From: Clostridiales bacterium
Lineage (GTDB): Bacteria; Bacillota; Clostridia; Peptostreptococcales; Acidaminobacteraceae
Direction: 5' to 3'
Length of the DNA: 41,609 nt
NCBI GenBank assembly: GCA_030446305.1
Contig: JASUSA010000026.1
Span: forward strand, 1-41,609
Shown: piece by piece, positions 17,090-25,365 of the stretch
Numbering within the stretch: position 1 is the stretch's first letter
Layout: each line of letters begins with the position of its first letter
Position numbers and translations under genes: made by a program
Notes under the pieces: model-generated
Database searches by the model: none
Told to the model about the DNA's origin: nothing
Seen by the model: the letters and a program-made list of their open reading frames with translations, nothing else

Positions 17090-17980
17090 ATGAACAAAAA
17101 TACAGTCAATATTGTGGAAGTCTGTCCCAGAGACGGCTTTCAAAACCTTGAAAATTTCATATCGACGTCAAAAAAACTTGAAATCATTGAAGGGCTTATT
17201 GCCGCAGGCTTTAAAAAAATACAGACGACTTCGTTTGTGCATCCCAAAGCCGTGCCACAAATGCGAGATGCTGCAGAAATCGCTGAAACAGTGATTCCAA
17301 AGTATCCAGAGGTGACGTTTACAGCACTTGTTCCCAATCTGCACGGCGCTGAGGCGGCTTATAAGGCAGGGATACGGGAGATTAGCTATGTTATTTCTGC
17401 CAGTGAATCCCATAACCGTGAAAATGTGCGCCGAACGATTGCGGAATCCTTTGAAGCATTGGCAGATATTCGTAAACGCTTTGCAGATCTCATCATTAAA
17501 ATTGATATTGCAACGGCATTTGGCTGTCCGTTTGAGGGCGATGTTCCTGTGGAAAAGGTCTGTGAGATGATTGATAAAGCCATTGAAATCGGCGTTGATG
17601 ATATTTATCTGGCAGATACAATCGGCGTTGCCAATCCGGCTCAAATGGGTAACGTACTTGATGTCGTGGCAGCAAAATATCCGTCCGTTGCATTTGGTCT
17701 TCATCTTCACGACACGCGCGGCATGGGACTCGCGAATGTCGTCGTTGCACTGCAAAAGGGATTTGATACCTTTGAATCCGCCGCCGGCGGGTTAGGAGGC
17801 TGTCCGTTTGCACCGGGTGCTGCCGGCAATATCGCAACAGAAGATCTCGTCAATATGCTTGAACAAATGGGTTACGAGACGGGAATCGCGTTGGAACAGC
17901 TTCTAAAGACCGTTGATGTTATCAAAGCAGATGTCAAATCGGATCTCACGGGACACCTTGCGAATATCTGCAGGCAATAA
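17090..17980 (+). CDS. HMG-CoA lyase-family acyl-CoA lyase (citramalyl-CoA lyase candidate)
   Basis: 296 residues with all hallmarks of the HMGL TIM barrel: VCPRDGFQN (catalytic R14/D15), the metal-binding HLHD (H205, H207) and the C-terminal GGLGGCPFAPGAAGN loop with C238. It cleaves a 3-hydroxyacyl-CoA in a retro-Claisen reaction, either HMG-CoA to acetyl-CoA and acetoacetate or, given the CoA-transferase and hydro-lyase next to it, citramalyl-CoA to acetyl-CoA and pyruvate. The ATG at 17090 is preceded by ACAGGAG; longer in-frame extensions overlap the CoA-transferase end and lack an RBS. Confidence 0.92.
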   Translation: MNKNTVNIVEVCPRDGFQNLENFISTSKKLEIIEGLIAAGFKKIQTTSFVHPKAVPQMRDAAEIAETVIPKYPEVTFTALVPNLHGAEAAYKAGIREISYVISASESHNRENVRRTIAESFEALADIRKRFADLIIKIDIATAFGCPFEGDVPVEKVCEMIDKAIEIGVDDIYLADTIGVANPAQMGNVLDVVAAKYPSVAFGLHLHDTRGMGLANVVVALQKGFDTFESAAGGLGGCPFAPGAAGNIATEDLVNMLEQMGYETGIALEQLLKTVDVIKADVKSDLTGHLANICRQ

Positions 17981-18135
17981 GATGAAAGCGCACCGCGGTG
18001 ATGCCGTTCATTGACGGACAGCAATGCTCAGTTTGCAGATATCAGATGGGAAATGCCTTAATGGGCAGCAGCCCACTCATAAAGTGACGGTATATCATTA
18101 ATAGTTGACACATAGCCATAACGATTTCACATTTA

Positions 18136-18159
18136 AGGCAATTGTATAAGCAATTGCCT
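18136..18159. promoter_or_regulatory. Inverted repeat just upstream of the dehydrogenase gene
   Basis: AGGCAATTG and CAATTGCCT, a perfect 9-bp stem over a 6-base loop, ending about 10 bases before the RBS. A TTGACA box lies at about 18103. It could be an operator or a hairpin that affects translation. Confidence 0.5.
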
Positions 18160-18182
18160 CATTTAAAAGAGAGGCGTATTAT

Positions 18183-19256
18183 ATGAAAAATTACCGAATT
18201 GCCGTCATTCCTGGCGACGGAATCGGCATTGAAGTCATGCGGGAAGGAATCAAGGTGCTTGAATCCGTATCACAGTTAACCGGTGATCTCCAATTCAGTT
18301 TTGATCATTATGACTGGAGCTGTGAATACTATGCAAAGAATGGTGTGATGATGCCAAAGGATGGTTTAAAACGCTTGGAAGCATATGATGCCATCCTGTT
18401 GGGGGCCGTGGGTTATCCAGGTGTTCCGGATCACATTTCACTGAGAGAACTGCTCTTAGAAATACGCCAAGGGTTTGACCAATACATTAACCTAAGACCT
18501 ATCAAATTATTGCCTCACGTGCAATGCCCCGTTATTGGGCAGACGCCGGAAACCGTTGATATGGTTTTTATACGCGAAAATACAGAAGGCGAATACGCGG
18601 GTGCAGGCGGTATTTTTAGAGAGACATCGCCAGAGGCTTGCGCGGTTCAAAGTAGTATTTTTACAAGACGGACGACTGAAAAAGTCATGCGCTATGCATT
18701 TGAACTGGCCCAGAAGAGAGGCAAATACCATAAACTGACCAGTGTTACCAAATCCAATGCCCTTAATTACAGCATGGTGTTTTGGGATCATATCTTTGAT
18801 GAACTGGCTTCGGAATATGCTAATGTTCAGACAGAACAATGCCATGTGGACGCCATGGCGATGTACATGATTCAGCGCCCACAAGATTTTGACGTCGTCG
18901 TTGCATCCAATTTGTTTGGTGATATACTTACAGATCTCGGTGCAGCACTGCAGGGCGGTCTCGGATTTGCGGCAGGTGCCAATATTAACCCAGAGCGAAA
19001 ATATCCCTCTATGTTTGAACCCGTTCACGGTTCTGCGCCTCAAATTGCAGGCCGTGGTATCGCCAATCCAATGGCGATGATTTGGACGGTAAAGATGATG
19101 CTGGACTTTTTAGGGCATGAATCCTATGGTGAGTGTGTGTTATCGGCGATGATGAAAGTGCTTGCTGATCCAAATGCCATAACACCTGATCTTGGCGGCA
19201 AGGGCACGACGGCTTCTGTCGGTGACGCCATTTGCCGTCAGCTCCATATGCTTTAG
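18183..19256 (+). CDS. D-malate/tartrate dehydrogenase-like beta-decarboxylating dehydrogenase
   Basis: 357 residues of the isocitrate/isopropylmalate dehydrogenase family. It closely follows the DmlA/TtuC pattern: IPGDGIGIEV, LGAVGYPGVPDHISL, FDQYINLRPI, VFIRENTEGEYAGAGG, SVTKSNALNYSM, VVASNLFGDILTDLGAAL and FEPVHGSAP. Enzymes of this branch oxidise D-malate, tartrate or alkylmalates with NAD+ and decarboxylate them to a 2-oxoacid. With the hydro-lyase upstream it could oxidise 3-methylmalate to 2-oxobutyrate, parallel to the CoA-lyase branch. RBS GAGAGG precedes the ATG. A 200-base spacer and inverted repeat separate it from the lyase, so it may have its own control. Confidence 0.88.
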   Translation: MKNYRIAVIPGDGIGIEVMREGIKVLESVSQLTGDLQFSFDHYDWSCEYYAKNGVMMPKDGLKRLEAYDAILLGAVGYPGVPDHISLRELLLEIRQGFDQYINLRPIKLLPHVQCPVIGQTPETVDMVFIRENTEGEYAGAGGIFRETSPEACAVQSSIFTRRTTEKVMRYAFELAQKRGKYHKLTSVTKSNALNYSMVFWDHIFDELASEYANVQTEQCHVDAMAMYMIQRPQDFDVVVASNLFGDILTDLGAALQGGLGFAAGANINPERKYPSMFEPVHGSAPQIAGRGIANPMAMIWTVKMMLDFLGHESYGECVLSAMMKVLADPNAITPDLGGKGTTASVGDAICRQLHML

Positions 19257-19303
19257 AGATGATTGCATTGCAAAAAACGGCATGAATGAAATGGTTGCCA
19301 GTT

Positions 19304-19347
19304 TCCCCCTGTTAGATGCTTTAAAAGCAAATGACGGGGGGCTTTTT
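19304..19347 (+). terminator. Rho-independent terminator after the diacid cluster
   Basis: CCCCCTGT (19305-19312) pairs with ACGGGGGG (19334-19341) through one G-U pair. The inner TGCTTT/AAAGCA extends the hairpin, and CTTTTT follows. It ends the dehydrogenase transcript. Confidence 0.85.
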
Positions 19348-19396
19348 AATATACATCCGAGCTATGAATAAAATGAACCGCGGTAGAGCTGGACGA

Positions 19397-19460
19397 CTAT
19401 TGAAAGAAACCAACACAGAAATAGACCAACGCTGAAATAAAGCAATACTGAAATTATCTG
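19397..19460 (+). repeat. 16-bp degenerate tandem repeat, about four copies
   Basis: CTATTGAAAGAAACCA, ACACAGAAATAGACCA, ACGCTGAAATAAAGCA and ATACTGAAATTATCTG are contiguous and share the core TGAAAT/AGAAAT. Confidence 0.6.
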
Positions 19461-19718
19461 ATGTCGAAAGCAGCGGATACAGAAAAGGGTAGATCCTCAG
19501 GAAAATTATTCAATTTCCGTATCAAAGTAGGCCAATTTCCTTACATAGCTTACAATGCAAACTGTGTAAAAATGTGTTAAGATGGGTAAAAGAAACTGTA
19601 ATCATTACAAGTTAATGACGTGATTGAATGTTTTTAATTTTAATGTACCGATTACAAATGGCTGAAACAGGTAAAAACATGGTCATGATCATTACGGCAA
19701 AACAGGAGGTTTCATACA

Positions 19719-20549
19719 TTGACAATAGGACCACATTTAACGATTAGCAATGGCTTTGAAGCGGCTGCGAATGAGGCTGTTCGCATTGGCGCGACGACAT
19801 TTCAGTATTTTACAAGAAATCCAAGAGGCGGTAAGGCAAAACCACTGCATCCGTCAGATATAGAAGGTTATCGGCGCATTGCGGCAGAAAATGACTTCGG
19901 GCCTATTATGGCACATGCTGCTTATACGATGAACCTCTGCTCGGCTGACCCATCCGTACGGGATTTTGCCAAGGGTATTTTAAAAGATGACATGGCGCGA
20001 CTTTTGGAAATACCAAACAGTCTCTATGTTTTTCATCCCGGTTCTCATACCGGACAAGGCGTTGAGGCTGGCATTGCTTATATCGTAGAAGCGCTTAACG
20101 AAACGCTGACAGAATCGATACCCCCGGTAATATGCTTAGAGGGCATGTCCGGCAAGGGATCGGAAGTCGGGGCACGTTTTGAAGAACTGCGTGCCATTAT
20201 TGACGGTGTGACGCTAAATGAGAAAATGGGCGTGTGTCTGGATACGTGCCACTTGTACTCAAGCGGTTATGATCTCGTCAACGATCTCGATGGGGTATTG
20301 GAGGCGTTTGATCGTATTGTAGGCCTAGAACGGCTCAAAGCAATCCATTTAAATGACAGTATGATGCCGTTTGCATCGAATAAGGACAGACATGAAAAGA
20401 TTGGCGATGGTACATTGGGGTTTGAAGCCATTGAGCGAATCGTCAACCATCCAAAGCTGAGTCAATTGCCATTTTATTTGGAAACGCCAAATGAGCTGGA
20501 TGGCTATGCGGCTGAAATTGCAAAAATCAGAGCGGTTCGCCGTGTTTAA
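19719..20549 (+). CDS. nfo: Deoxyribonuclease IV (AP endonuclease family 2)
   Basis: 276 residues, the usual length of endonuclease IV, which cuts DNA 5' of abasic sites in base-excision repair using three zinc ions. Ligand motifs appear in order: MAHAAY (His), FHPGSH (His), CLEGMSGKG (Glu), LDTCHLYSSGYD (Asp/His), HLNDS (His), DRHEKIGDG (Asp/His) and YLETPNE (Glu). The start is TTG at 19719, supported by CAGGAGG eleven bases before; no in-frame ATG gives a complete barrel. The gene stands alone between a terminator and a tandem repeat. Confidence 0.93.
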   Translation: MTIGPHLTISNGFEAAANEAVRIGATTFQYFTRNPRGGKAKPLHPSDIEGYRRIAAENDFGPIMAHAAYTMNLCSADPSVRDFAKGILKDDMARLLEIPNSLYVFHPGSHTGQGVEAGIAYIVEALNETLTESIPPVICLEGMSGKGSEVGARFEELRAIIDGVTLNEKMGVCLDTCHLYSSGYDLVNDLDGVLEAFDRIVGLERLKAIHLNDSMMPFASNKDRHEKIGDGTLGFEAIERIVNHPKLSQLPFYLETPNELDGYAAEIAKIRAVRRV

Positions 20550-20616
20550 AAGGTAAAAACGCAAAGAAATTAATAATGACAAGTGAAACAACGGCAGTGA
20601 ACAGACACAAAATAAT

Positions 20617-20783
20617 AAAAGACGAAAGCTGAAAGCCGAAAGACGAAAGCTGAAAGCCGAAAGACGAAAGCTGAAAGCCGAAAGACGAAAGCTGAAAGCC
20701 GAAAGACGAAAGCTGAAAACGAAAGACGAAAGACGAAAGAGAAAAGACAAAAGACAAAAGACAAAAGACGAAAGACAAAAGAC
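20617..20783 (+). repeat. 7-bp tandem repeat with 21-bp higher-order unit
   Basis: About 24 copies of GAAAGNC. The first part repeats a 21-bp unit (GAAAGAC-GAAAGCT-GAAAGCC) about four to five times, the rest is GAAAGAC/AAAAGAC. It lies between nfo and the methyltransferase gene. Open frames on the minus strand here (Ser-Ala-Phe repeats) are artefacts. There are no spacers, so it is not a CRISPR array. Confidence 0.92.
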
Positions 20784-20817
20784 TGTTATCGAATTTGAAT
20801 AGAAAAGGAATGGCATA

Positions 20818-21393
20818 ATGCATAAACACAACTATCATGATTGGCAGCATCATATTGAAAGACTGGATTCCGATGCGAGAAAAGAAGAAATGCAGCCGGA
20901 GAACACATTGCTGCAAAGCGGTTTAAAAGCAGGCGATATTTTTTGCGATATCGGTGCGGGAGCGGGGATTTTTACTTTTCCCGCTGCATTGATTACAGGC
21001 GCAAAGACATACGCAGTAGACATCTCCGAAGCTGCAGTCGACTATCTAAGGTCGAAAGCACAGACCCTTGGTGCTGAGCAGGTCGAAGTGATCAAGACCG
21101 ATGGGGTTGTCTATCCGTTTGAGAAGGATGCCATTGATTTTGTGGCACTGGTGACGGTGTACCATGAAATTCATGAACGACCATCATTTGTAGAATCACT
21201 GAAACACATGCTTAAACCGGGCGGTCGTCTGATGATGATTGACTTCAAAGCGGATGAAACGCCGGGAGGCCCGCCGATTGCCCATCGCGTCAGCGCAAAT
21301 GAAGCGGTGGCAGATTTTAAAGCGGGTGGTTTTCGCCACATTGAAACGGCTTCGCTCAGTGATAATTTTTATCGAATTGTCTTTGAAGCGTAG
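20818..21393 (+). CDS. Class I SAM-dependent methyltransferase
   Basis: 191 residues. Motif I is CDIGAGAGIFTFPAA (residues about 41-56), the acidic residue of motif II is in YAVDISEAA, and motif IV/VI reads FVALVTVYHEIHE and LKPGGRLMMIDFK. The layout fits the UbiE/ArsM-like small-molecule methyltransferases; the substrate is unknown. An AAAAGGA RBS precedes the ATG. A three-copy 8-bp repeat follows the gene. Confidence 0.85.
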   Translation: MHKHNYHDWQHHIERLDSDARKEEMQPENTLLQSGLKAGDIFCDIGAGAGIFTFPAALITGAKTYAVDISEAAVDYLRSKAQTLGAEQVEVIKTDGVVYPFEKDAIDFVALVTVYHEIHERPSFVESLKHMLKPGGRLMMIDFKADETPGGPPIAHRVSANEAVADFKAGGFRHIETASLSDNFYRIVFEA

Positions 21394-21425
21394 ACGTGGA
21401 TAGATACACGATGAAAGCTTAATAC

Positions 21426-21449
21426 GCATAAAAGCATAAAAGCATAAAC
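21426..21449 (+). repeat. 8-bp tandem repeat, three copies
   Basis: GCATAAAA, GCATAAAA, GCATAAAC, between the convergent methyltransferase and LysR genes. Confidence 0.8.
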
Positions 21450-21477
21450 GCGTAGTGTGCAGCACACACGCAATCAT

Positions 21478-22350
21478 TTAGAAATTAGATGGCGGAAACG
21501 CTTTCACCAAGCGGTCGATAAAGTATTGAGCGGCCAGTGACAATGTTGCGTTGTCTTTGACGGCAATGGCGAGAACACGATGCACTGGCGGTGTTAATGG
21601 TTTACAGACGATGTGGTAAGACGTTCTGCTGAGCACGAGTTCCGGTAAAATAGAAATGCCAAGCCCTCGTTCGACCATTGCCATAATCGTATAATCGTCC
21701 CGAACGCGATGTTCTACTTTTGGGACGGTTTTATTTTGCTTTAAAATGCGGTTGAGGTCGTCGTTATTACCGGGTTCCAGCATGATAAACGGATCGTTGG
21801 AAAGCCGTTCAACCGGAATGGCATCACATGCGGCAAGTGGATGATTTTCCGGCAGGATCACCATCATGGGATCTTGGTAGATCGCAGTCGTTACCAGTTT
21901 GCTTGGCAATTTAACAATGCCAAAGTCAACGAGTCCGTCCTGAACCCGATTTTCCGTTTCAACATAATCACCTTGGTTGATTTCAAAATCAATATTGGGA
22001 AAATCTTTTTTGAACTGCTGGATAAGCTGGGGCAGCCAGTGACATGTGACGCTGGTAAAAGCGGCAATGCGTATAACGCCGGCATCCAGTTCATGCAGTT
22101 CAAATAATTTTGTCGCAAGTTTTTGGTTGGCGGCATGAATGTCTTGAATGTAGGGAAGTATCTGTTCGCCTTCGGATGTCAGTGAAACGCCAGATCTGGA
22201 ACGGTTCAGCAGTGTTATGCCCATTTCCGTTTCAAGGGACTGGACGATCTGGCTTACGGCGGACTGTGTGTAATTAAAGTATTCGGCGGCTTTAGACAAG
22301 CTGCCAAAAGTTAAAACCTTTAAAAATATTTCATATTTCGTCAGTTTCAT
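21478..22350 (-). CDS. LysR-family transcriptional regulator
   Basis: 290 residues. The N-terminal winged helix has FGSLSKAAEYFNYTQSAVSQ and SLETEMGITLLNRSRSGVSLT; the remainder is the two-lobed periplasmic-binding-type effector domain (IRIAAFTSVTCHWLPQLI, MVERGLGISILPELVL). The ATG at 22350 has AGGAGG upstream; the longer frame to 22410 lacks an RBS. It is divergent from the YczE-like membrane protein, its likely target, with a palindrome between them. Confidence 0.93.
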   Translation of the reverse strand: MKLTKYEIFLKVLTFGSLSKAAEYFNYTQSAVSQIVQSLETEMGITLLNRSRSGVSLTSEGEQILPYIQDIHAANQKLATKLFELHELDAGVIRIAAFTSVTCHWLPQLIQQFKKDFPNIDFEINQGDYVETENRVQDGLVDFGIVKLPSKLVTTAIYQDPMMVILPENHPLAACDAIPVERLSNDPFIMLEPGNNDDLNRILKQNKTVPKVEHRVRDDYTIMAMVERGLGISILPELVLSRTSYHIVCKPLTPPVHRVLAIAVKDNATLSLAAQYFIDRLVKAFPPSNF

Positions 22351-22407
22351 ATGACCTCCTGATACGCGTGAGGATGTAGACTGCTGTGGGCAGAATTCTT
22401 TAACTTG

Positions 22408-22424
22408 CATAAGATTATCTTATG
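22408..22424. promoter_or_regulatory. LysR-type operator candidate
   Basis: CATAAGATTATCTTATG is a perfect palindrome around a central T, with the T-N11-A geometry of LysR sites. The half-site GCATAAGA recurs at 22430-22437. Confidence 0.6.
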
Positions 22425-22541
22425 TAATGCATAAGAAACATTCGATATGCTTAGAACTACTTCTATTATATACTGTGAGAGGCAAGACGCAAGATTAGAT
22501 ATTTTTAAAGTAAAAGGGCGTCTGAATAAGGGGGCTTTCAC

Positions 22542-23144
22542 ATGATAAGACATTTTGACAGATGGCTTTTGCTCGTCTTTGGAACGATGGTTGCAGCACT
22601 TGGCATGTCCATGATTACAGCTTCAGGACTTGGGAATGTAACACTTACTGTTTTATGGGATGGGATGCATCGGCATAGTCCGCTTTCAATTGGCGCAGCA
22701 TCTTATGTCACATCACTGTTGATGATTTTGTTTTCACTTGTCTTTGACCGCAGTCAGGTGCGTCTTGGTACGGTTGTACATTTTTTATTGTTTGGCGCCT
22801 TTATGGATATTTTTAATGCGTTTCAGCCTCAGAGCAGCAGTGCGGTGTGGTGTATACTCGAAATGTCTTTCGGGATATTGCTGCTTGGGATTGGGATTGG
22901 GTTATATGCTTATGCCGACTTAGGTCGAGGCCCTTATGAGGGCATTGGCTTTGCCATTGCCGACAAAACGAGCATTGAGCTTAAATATGTTCGAACCTTA
23001 TTAGATGGTCTGTTTGCGCTCATCGGGTTTTTAATGGGGGGACTCATTGGCATTGCGACCATTGTCAATTTGCTGGTTTGCGGCTACATTATTCAGCGCA
23101 CAATGGGCGCACTGTCAAAAAAAATACATCCTGTGACCCTTTAG
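22542..23144 (+). CDS. YczE/YitT-like integral membrane protein
   Basis: 200 residues with five to six hydrophobic helices (for example residues 8-28, 48-68, 100-125, 148-172). Family features are the opening WLLLVFGTMVAALGMSMI and the LGRGPYEGIGFAIADK loop. Relatives in Bacillus (YczE, YitT) lie beside regulators and have no proven biochemical role. The control signal is the divergent LysR gene and the palindrome upstream. RBS AGGGGG precedes the ATG. Confidence 0.8.
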   Translation: MIRHFDRWLLLVFGTMVAALGMSMITASGLGNVTLTVLWDGMHRHSPLSIGAASYVTSLLMILFSLVFDRSQVRLGTVVHFLLFGAFMDIFNAFQPQSSSAVWCILEMSFGILLLGIGIGLYAYADLGRGPYEGIGFAIADKTSIELKYVRTLLDGLFALIGFLMGGLIGIATIVNLLVCGYIIQRTMGALSKKIHPVTL

Positions 23145-23284
23145 GCTTTTAGGGGTTGTGAGGATCTACATCGGATGGAATCGTGATAACGTCAATGTTA
23201 ACGGTCATGCAATAAATGATTTATAACTTGTGGATAAACAGCGTGAGAAAGTTGATTTAATAACAACTGAGCGACTGGAAATGT

Positions 23285-23343
23285 TAAAAAAAAGAGAGCT
23301 GCACTGCAAATGTTGCTTTAGACATTGCAAGGCGGCTCTTTTT
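23285..23343. terminator. Bidirectional Rho-independent terminator
   Basis: AGAGCTGC (23295-23302) pairs with GCGGCTCT (23332-23339) through one G-U, an inner TGCAA/TTGCA stem extends it, and A and T runs flank both sides. It ends the YczE-like gene transcript. Confidence 0.75.
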
Positions 23344-23418
23344 GGGTATAAGATTAGAAACATAGGGTATGATATAACAAATCAAGTTGAGACGATTGAG
23401 ACAGAAGGAGAAGCTGCC

Positions 23419-24024
23419 ATGCGAGCAAACTTTAAGGGATTTGAATACAATGCACCTGTCATTTTAACATTTTCGATATTGGCGACACTGGTATTTGTCA
23501 TTGATTCGTTTTTTCAGACAAATTGGACATTTGCGGTGTTTACGTACTATGGCGGCTATGCGCCAATTGATTTTCTAAGACTGCTATTGTGGCCGCTTGG
23601 ACATGCATCCATTGATCATTTGTTGGGTAATCTTACGTTTATTTTATTGATTGGACCGATGCTCGAAGAAAAGTACGGCAGTCGCTTTCTCATTTTTGCC
23701 ATGCTTTTGACAACGATTTTGATAGGCGTATTGAATGCAGTGATTTTCGGCGGCGGCATTTTAGGCGCAAGCGGCATTGTCTTTATGATGATTATTATGG
23801 CATCATTTACCAATGTCAAGCACAAGGGGCGCATTCCGATTACCTTTGTCTGTGTGGCAGGGCTTTACTTGGGACAGGAAGTTTATCGCGGCATTTTTGT
23901 ACAAAATCAGGTATCTGAATTCGGTCATATCATCGGTGGTGTCGTGGGCATGATGCTCATTGCCATTCACGGCCGACTTGAGTCGCGAAAGGGCATTTCG
24001 GAGGGAATACCGCCGGAAAATTGA
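23419..24024 (+). CDS. Rhomboid-family intramembrane serine protease
   Basis: 201 residues with about six transmembrane helices. Rhomboid landmarks are HLLGNLTFI (residues 67-75, the His/Asn of helix 2), GASGIVF with nucleophile S118, and GHIIGGVVG with catalytic H170. It would cleave membrane-anchored substrates within the bilayer. The ATG at 23419 is preceded by AAGGAG; a longer in-frame extension runs back through the terminator and is unlikely. The last 58 bases overlap, tail to tail, the isoprenoid-synthase-like gene on the other strand. Confidence 0.9.
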   Translation: MRANFKGFEYNAPVILTFSILATLVFVIDSFFQTNWTFAVFTYYGGYAPIDFLRLLLWPLGHASIDHLLGNLTFILLIGPMLEEKYGSRFLIFAMLLTTILIGVLNAVIFGGGILGASGIVFMMIIMASFTNVKHKGRIPITFVCVAGLYLGQEVYRGIFVQNQVSEFGHIIGGVVGMMLIAIHGRLESRKGISEGIPPEN

Positions 24025-25202
24025 GGCGAGAATCTATTGGCGCTCTTAAGCATCAACTGCTTGAGGGCGTTTTGCTGTTTAAATGTCAGAAAATAAGCAC
24101 GGTTGCACTGCGCATAAAATGTTTTCATATAGCGTTTACGATGGGTAAAAATAGCGTCGCAGATAAGATAGGCGATGCTCCGAGACAAAAGCAGTTTCAT
24201 TTCGGTATCAATTGCCGGGTCGGCGCAAACGGGGACTAAGTTAAGCGATTTTTGCGAGAGATCGTAAAGCCTTAGTGTATTGCGGACGAGTGTTTCGTTT
24301 GATGCTGTGCTGAAGATGGTTTGATGGCATGCATGTTTGTCTTCCATTTGATCCTGCAAGTCGTCGCAGAGCTGCAGCACGATGCCGTAATAGGTCAGGA
24401 AGCGGTACATTTCAGGTGTCATCGTGCCGTTGATGAGATAGCCATCTGCTAATACTGACGTCGCGCCTTTTGTAAACGTCAGGGTAAGTATTTCCGCCTT
24501 TGAAAGCGGTCGTTCCTGCTGCCTTAAACTGTCGGCCTGTGCGTCGTGAATGGCAAGCAGGTGTTCATAAACTTCTGGAAAAGCAAAGCGGTCAAACTGC
24601 ATTTCGATACACTTAATCATTTGAAAAACCATGGCTTCGTTGTCGTTTTGCGGCAGGACGTGTTCACCGGTGAGACGGAGTCTAAATCGCGTGAGGAAAT
24701 GTCGTTTCGTATCACCTGACAGGCTTGGATCGTCGAGCAGGTTGTCTGAGAGCGGATAAAGCATGCTGTAGGCAAAGATGGAATCGGTGAGTTCAACCGG
24801 CTGTCCCATGAATACTTGTATCGTATTGGCGATCCAAACATTTCGAAGCGCCTGATAGATGGATTCGTTTTCGAGCTGTGGTGCAGTTTCGCGGGCGCGC
24901 TTGAGAAATGCATCTGTGGTTTCAAGATACTGATCACCGATGATTTGATTGAGGGTAGTGGGTTTAAACCCCAGTCCAAGCGCAACAAAACGCATCATGT
25001 TCGGATCTTGCGATAAGGCGTAAAGAGAATCGCCTTGATCGATTTGAGCCATGCTGCGTTTAAATGAGTGCTTTAAGCGTAGAAAGCGTATGAGTTTTAA
25101 CGGATAAAGCTCACGACTTTCACAAAGCAATGTATGGGATGGCAGTAATTCATACCAGTATTTTGTAATATCTAAAATAACTTCATCGAGCATTGATTGC
25201 AT
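23967..25202 (-). CDS. Class I isoprenoid synthase-like protein
   Basis: 411 residues, nearly all helical. Two acidic motifs fit the trans-prenyltransferase fold: a first degenerate one, SDNLLDD (D153, N154, D157, D158), and a second, CDDLQDQMED (D281, D282, D285), which in the family hold Mg2+ and diphosphate. Length and sequence fit the poorly studied clostridial 'class 1 isoprenoid biosynthesis enzyme' group rather than standard farnesyl or heptaprenyl synthase. The ATG at 25202 follows AGGAGG; the longer frame has no RBS. Activity is unproven because the first DDxxD is altered. Confidence 0.7.
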   Translation of the reverse strand: MQSMLDEVILDITKYWYELLPSHTLLCESRELYPLKLIRFLRLKHSFKRSMAQIDQGDSLYALSQDPNMMRFVALGLGFKPTTLNQIIGDQYLETTDAFLKRARETAPQLENESIYQALRNVWIANTIQVFMGQPVELTDSIFAYSMLYPLSDNLLDDPSLSGDTKRHFLTRFRLRLTGEHVLPQNDNEAMVFQMIKCIEMQFDRFAFPEVYEHLLAIHDAQADSLRQQERPLSKAEILTLTFTKGATSVLADGYLINGTMTPEMYRFLTYYGIVLQLCDDLQDQMEDKHACHQTIFSTASNETLVRNTLRLYDLSQKSLNLVPVCADPAIDTEMKLLLSRSIAYLICDAIFTHRKRYMKTFYAQCNRAYFLTFKQQNALKQLMLKSANRFSPQFSGGIPSEMPFRDSSRP

Positions 25203-25365
25203 AAAATCCTCCTGAGGGATTTGATCCTTTAGCAATAGCATGCCACAAAAAAGTTTAGATTTGATTAAAATGACTTTAGAGTTAAGGAAATTGTACAATG
25301 GCCTTAACCAAAGCTTATACTACAATATATTGAATCTCTATTTTACAAAATACATACATATTGTA

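Larger units (their letters stand above)
19257..19718. other. Long spacer before endonuclease IV
   Basis: 462 bases. Besides the terminator and the 16-bp repeat it is AT-rich, with promoter-like TTACAT/TTACAA and TTAAGAT segments around 19540-19585, and the RBS AGGAGG before the TTG start. No open frame with an RBS was found. Confidence 0.5.

Noticed and set aside
17168-17755. 195-codon minus-strand frame within the lyase gene
   Set aside because: Cys/His/Asn-rich translation without a domain, opposite a gene with complete catalytic motifs.
20617-20783. CRISPR-like array
   Set aside because: Units are 7/21 bp and directly contiguous; there are no unique spacers and no cas genes.
20349-20916. 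Minus-strand open frames with Phe-Arg-Leu-Ser-Ala repeats
   Set aside because: They arise from the 7-bp repeat, which lacks stops on that strand. They have no RBS and overlap nfo and the methyltransferase.
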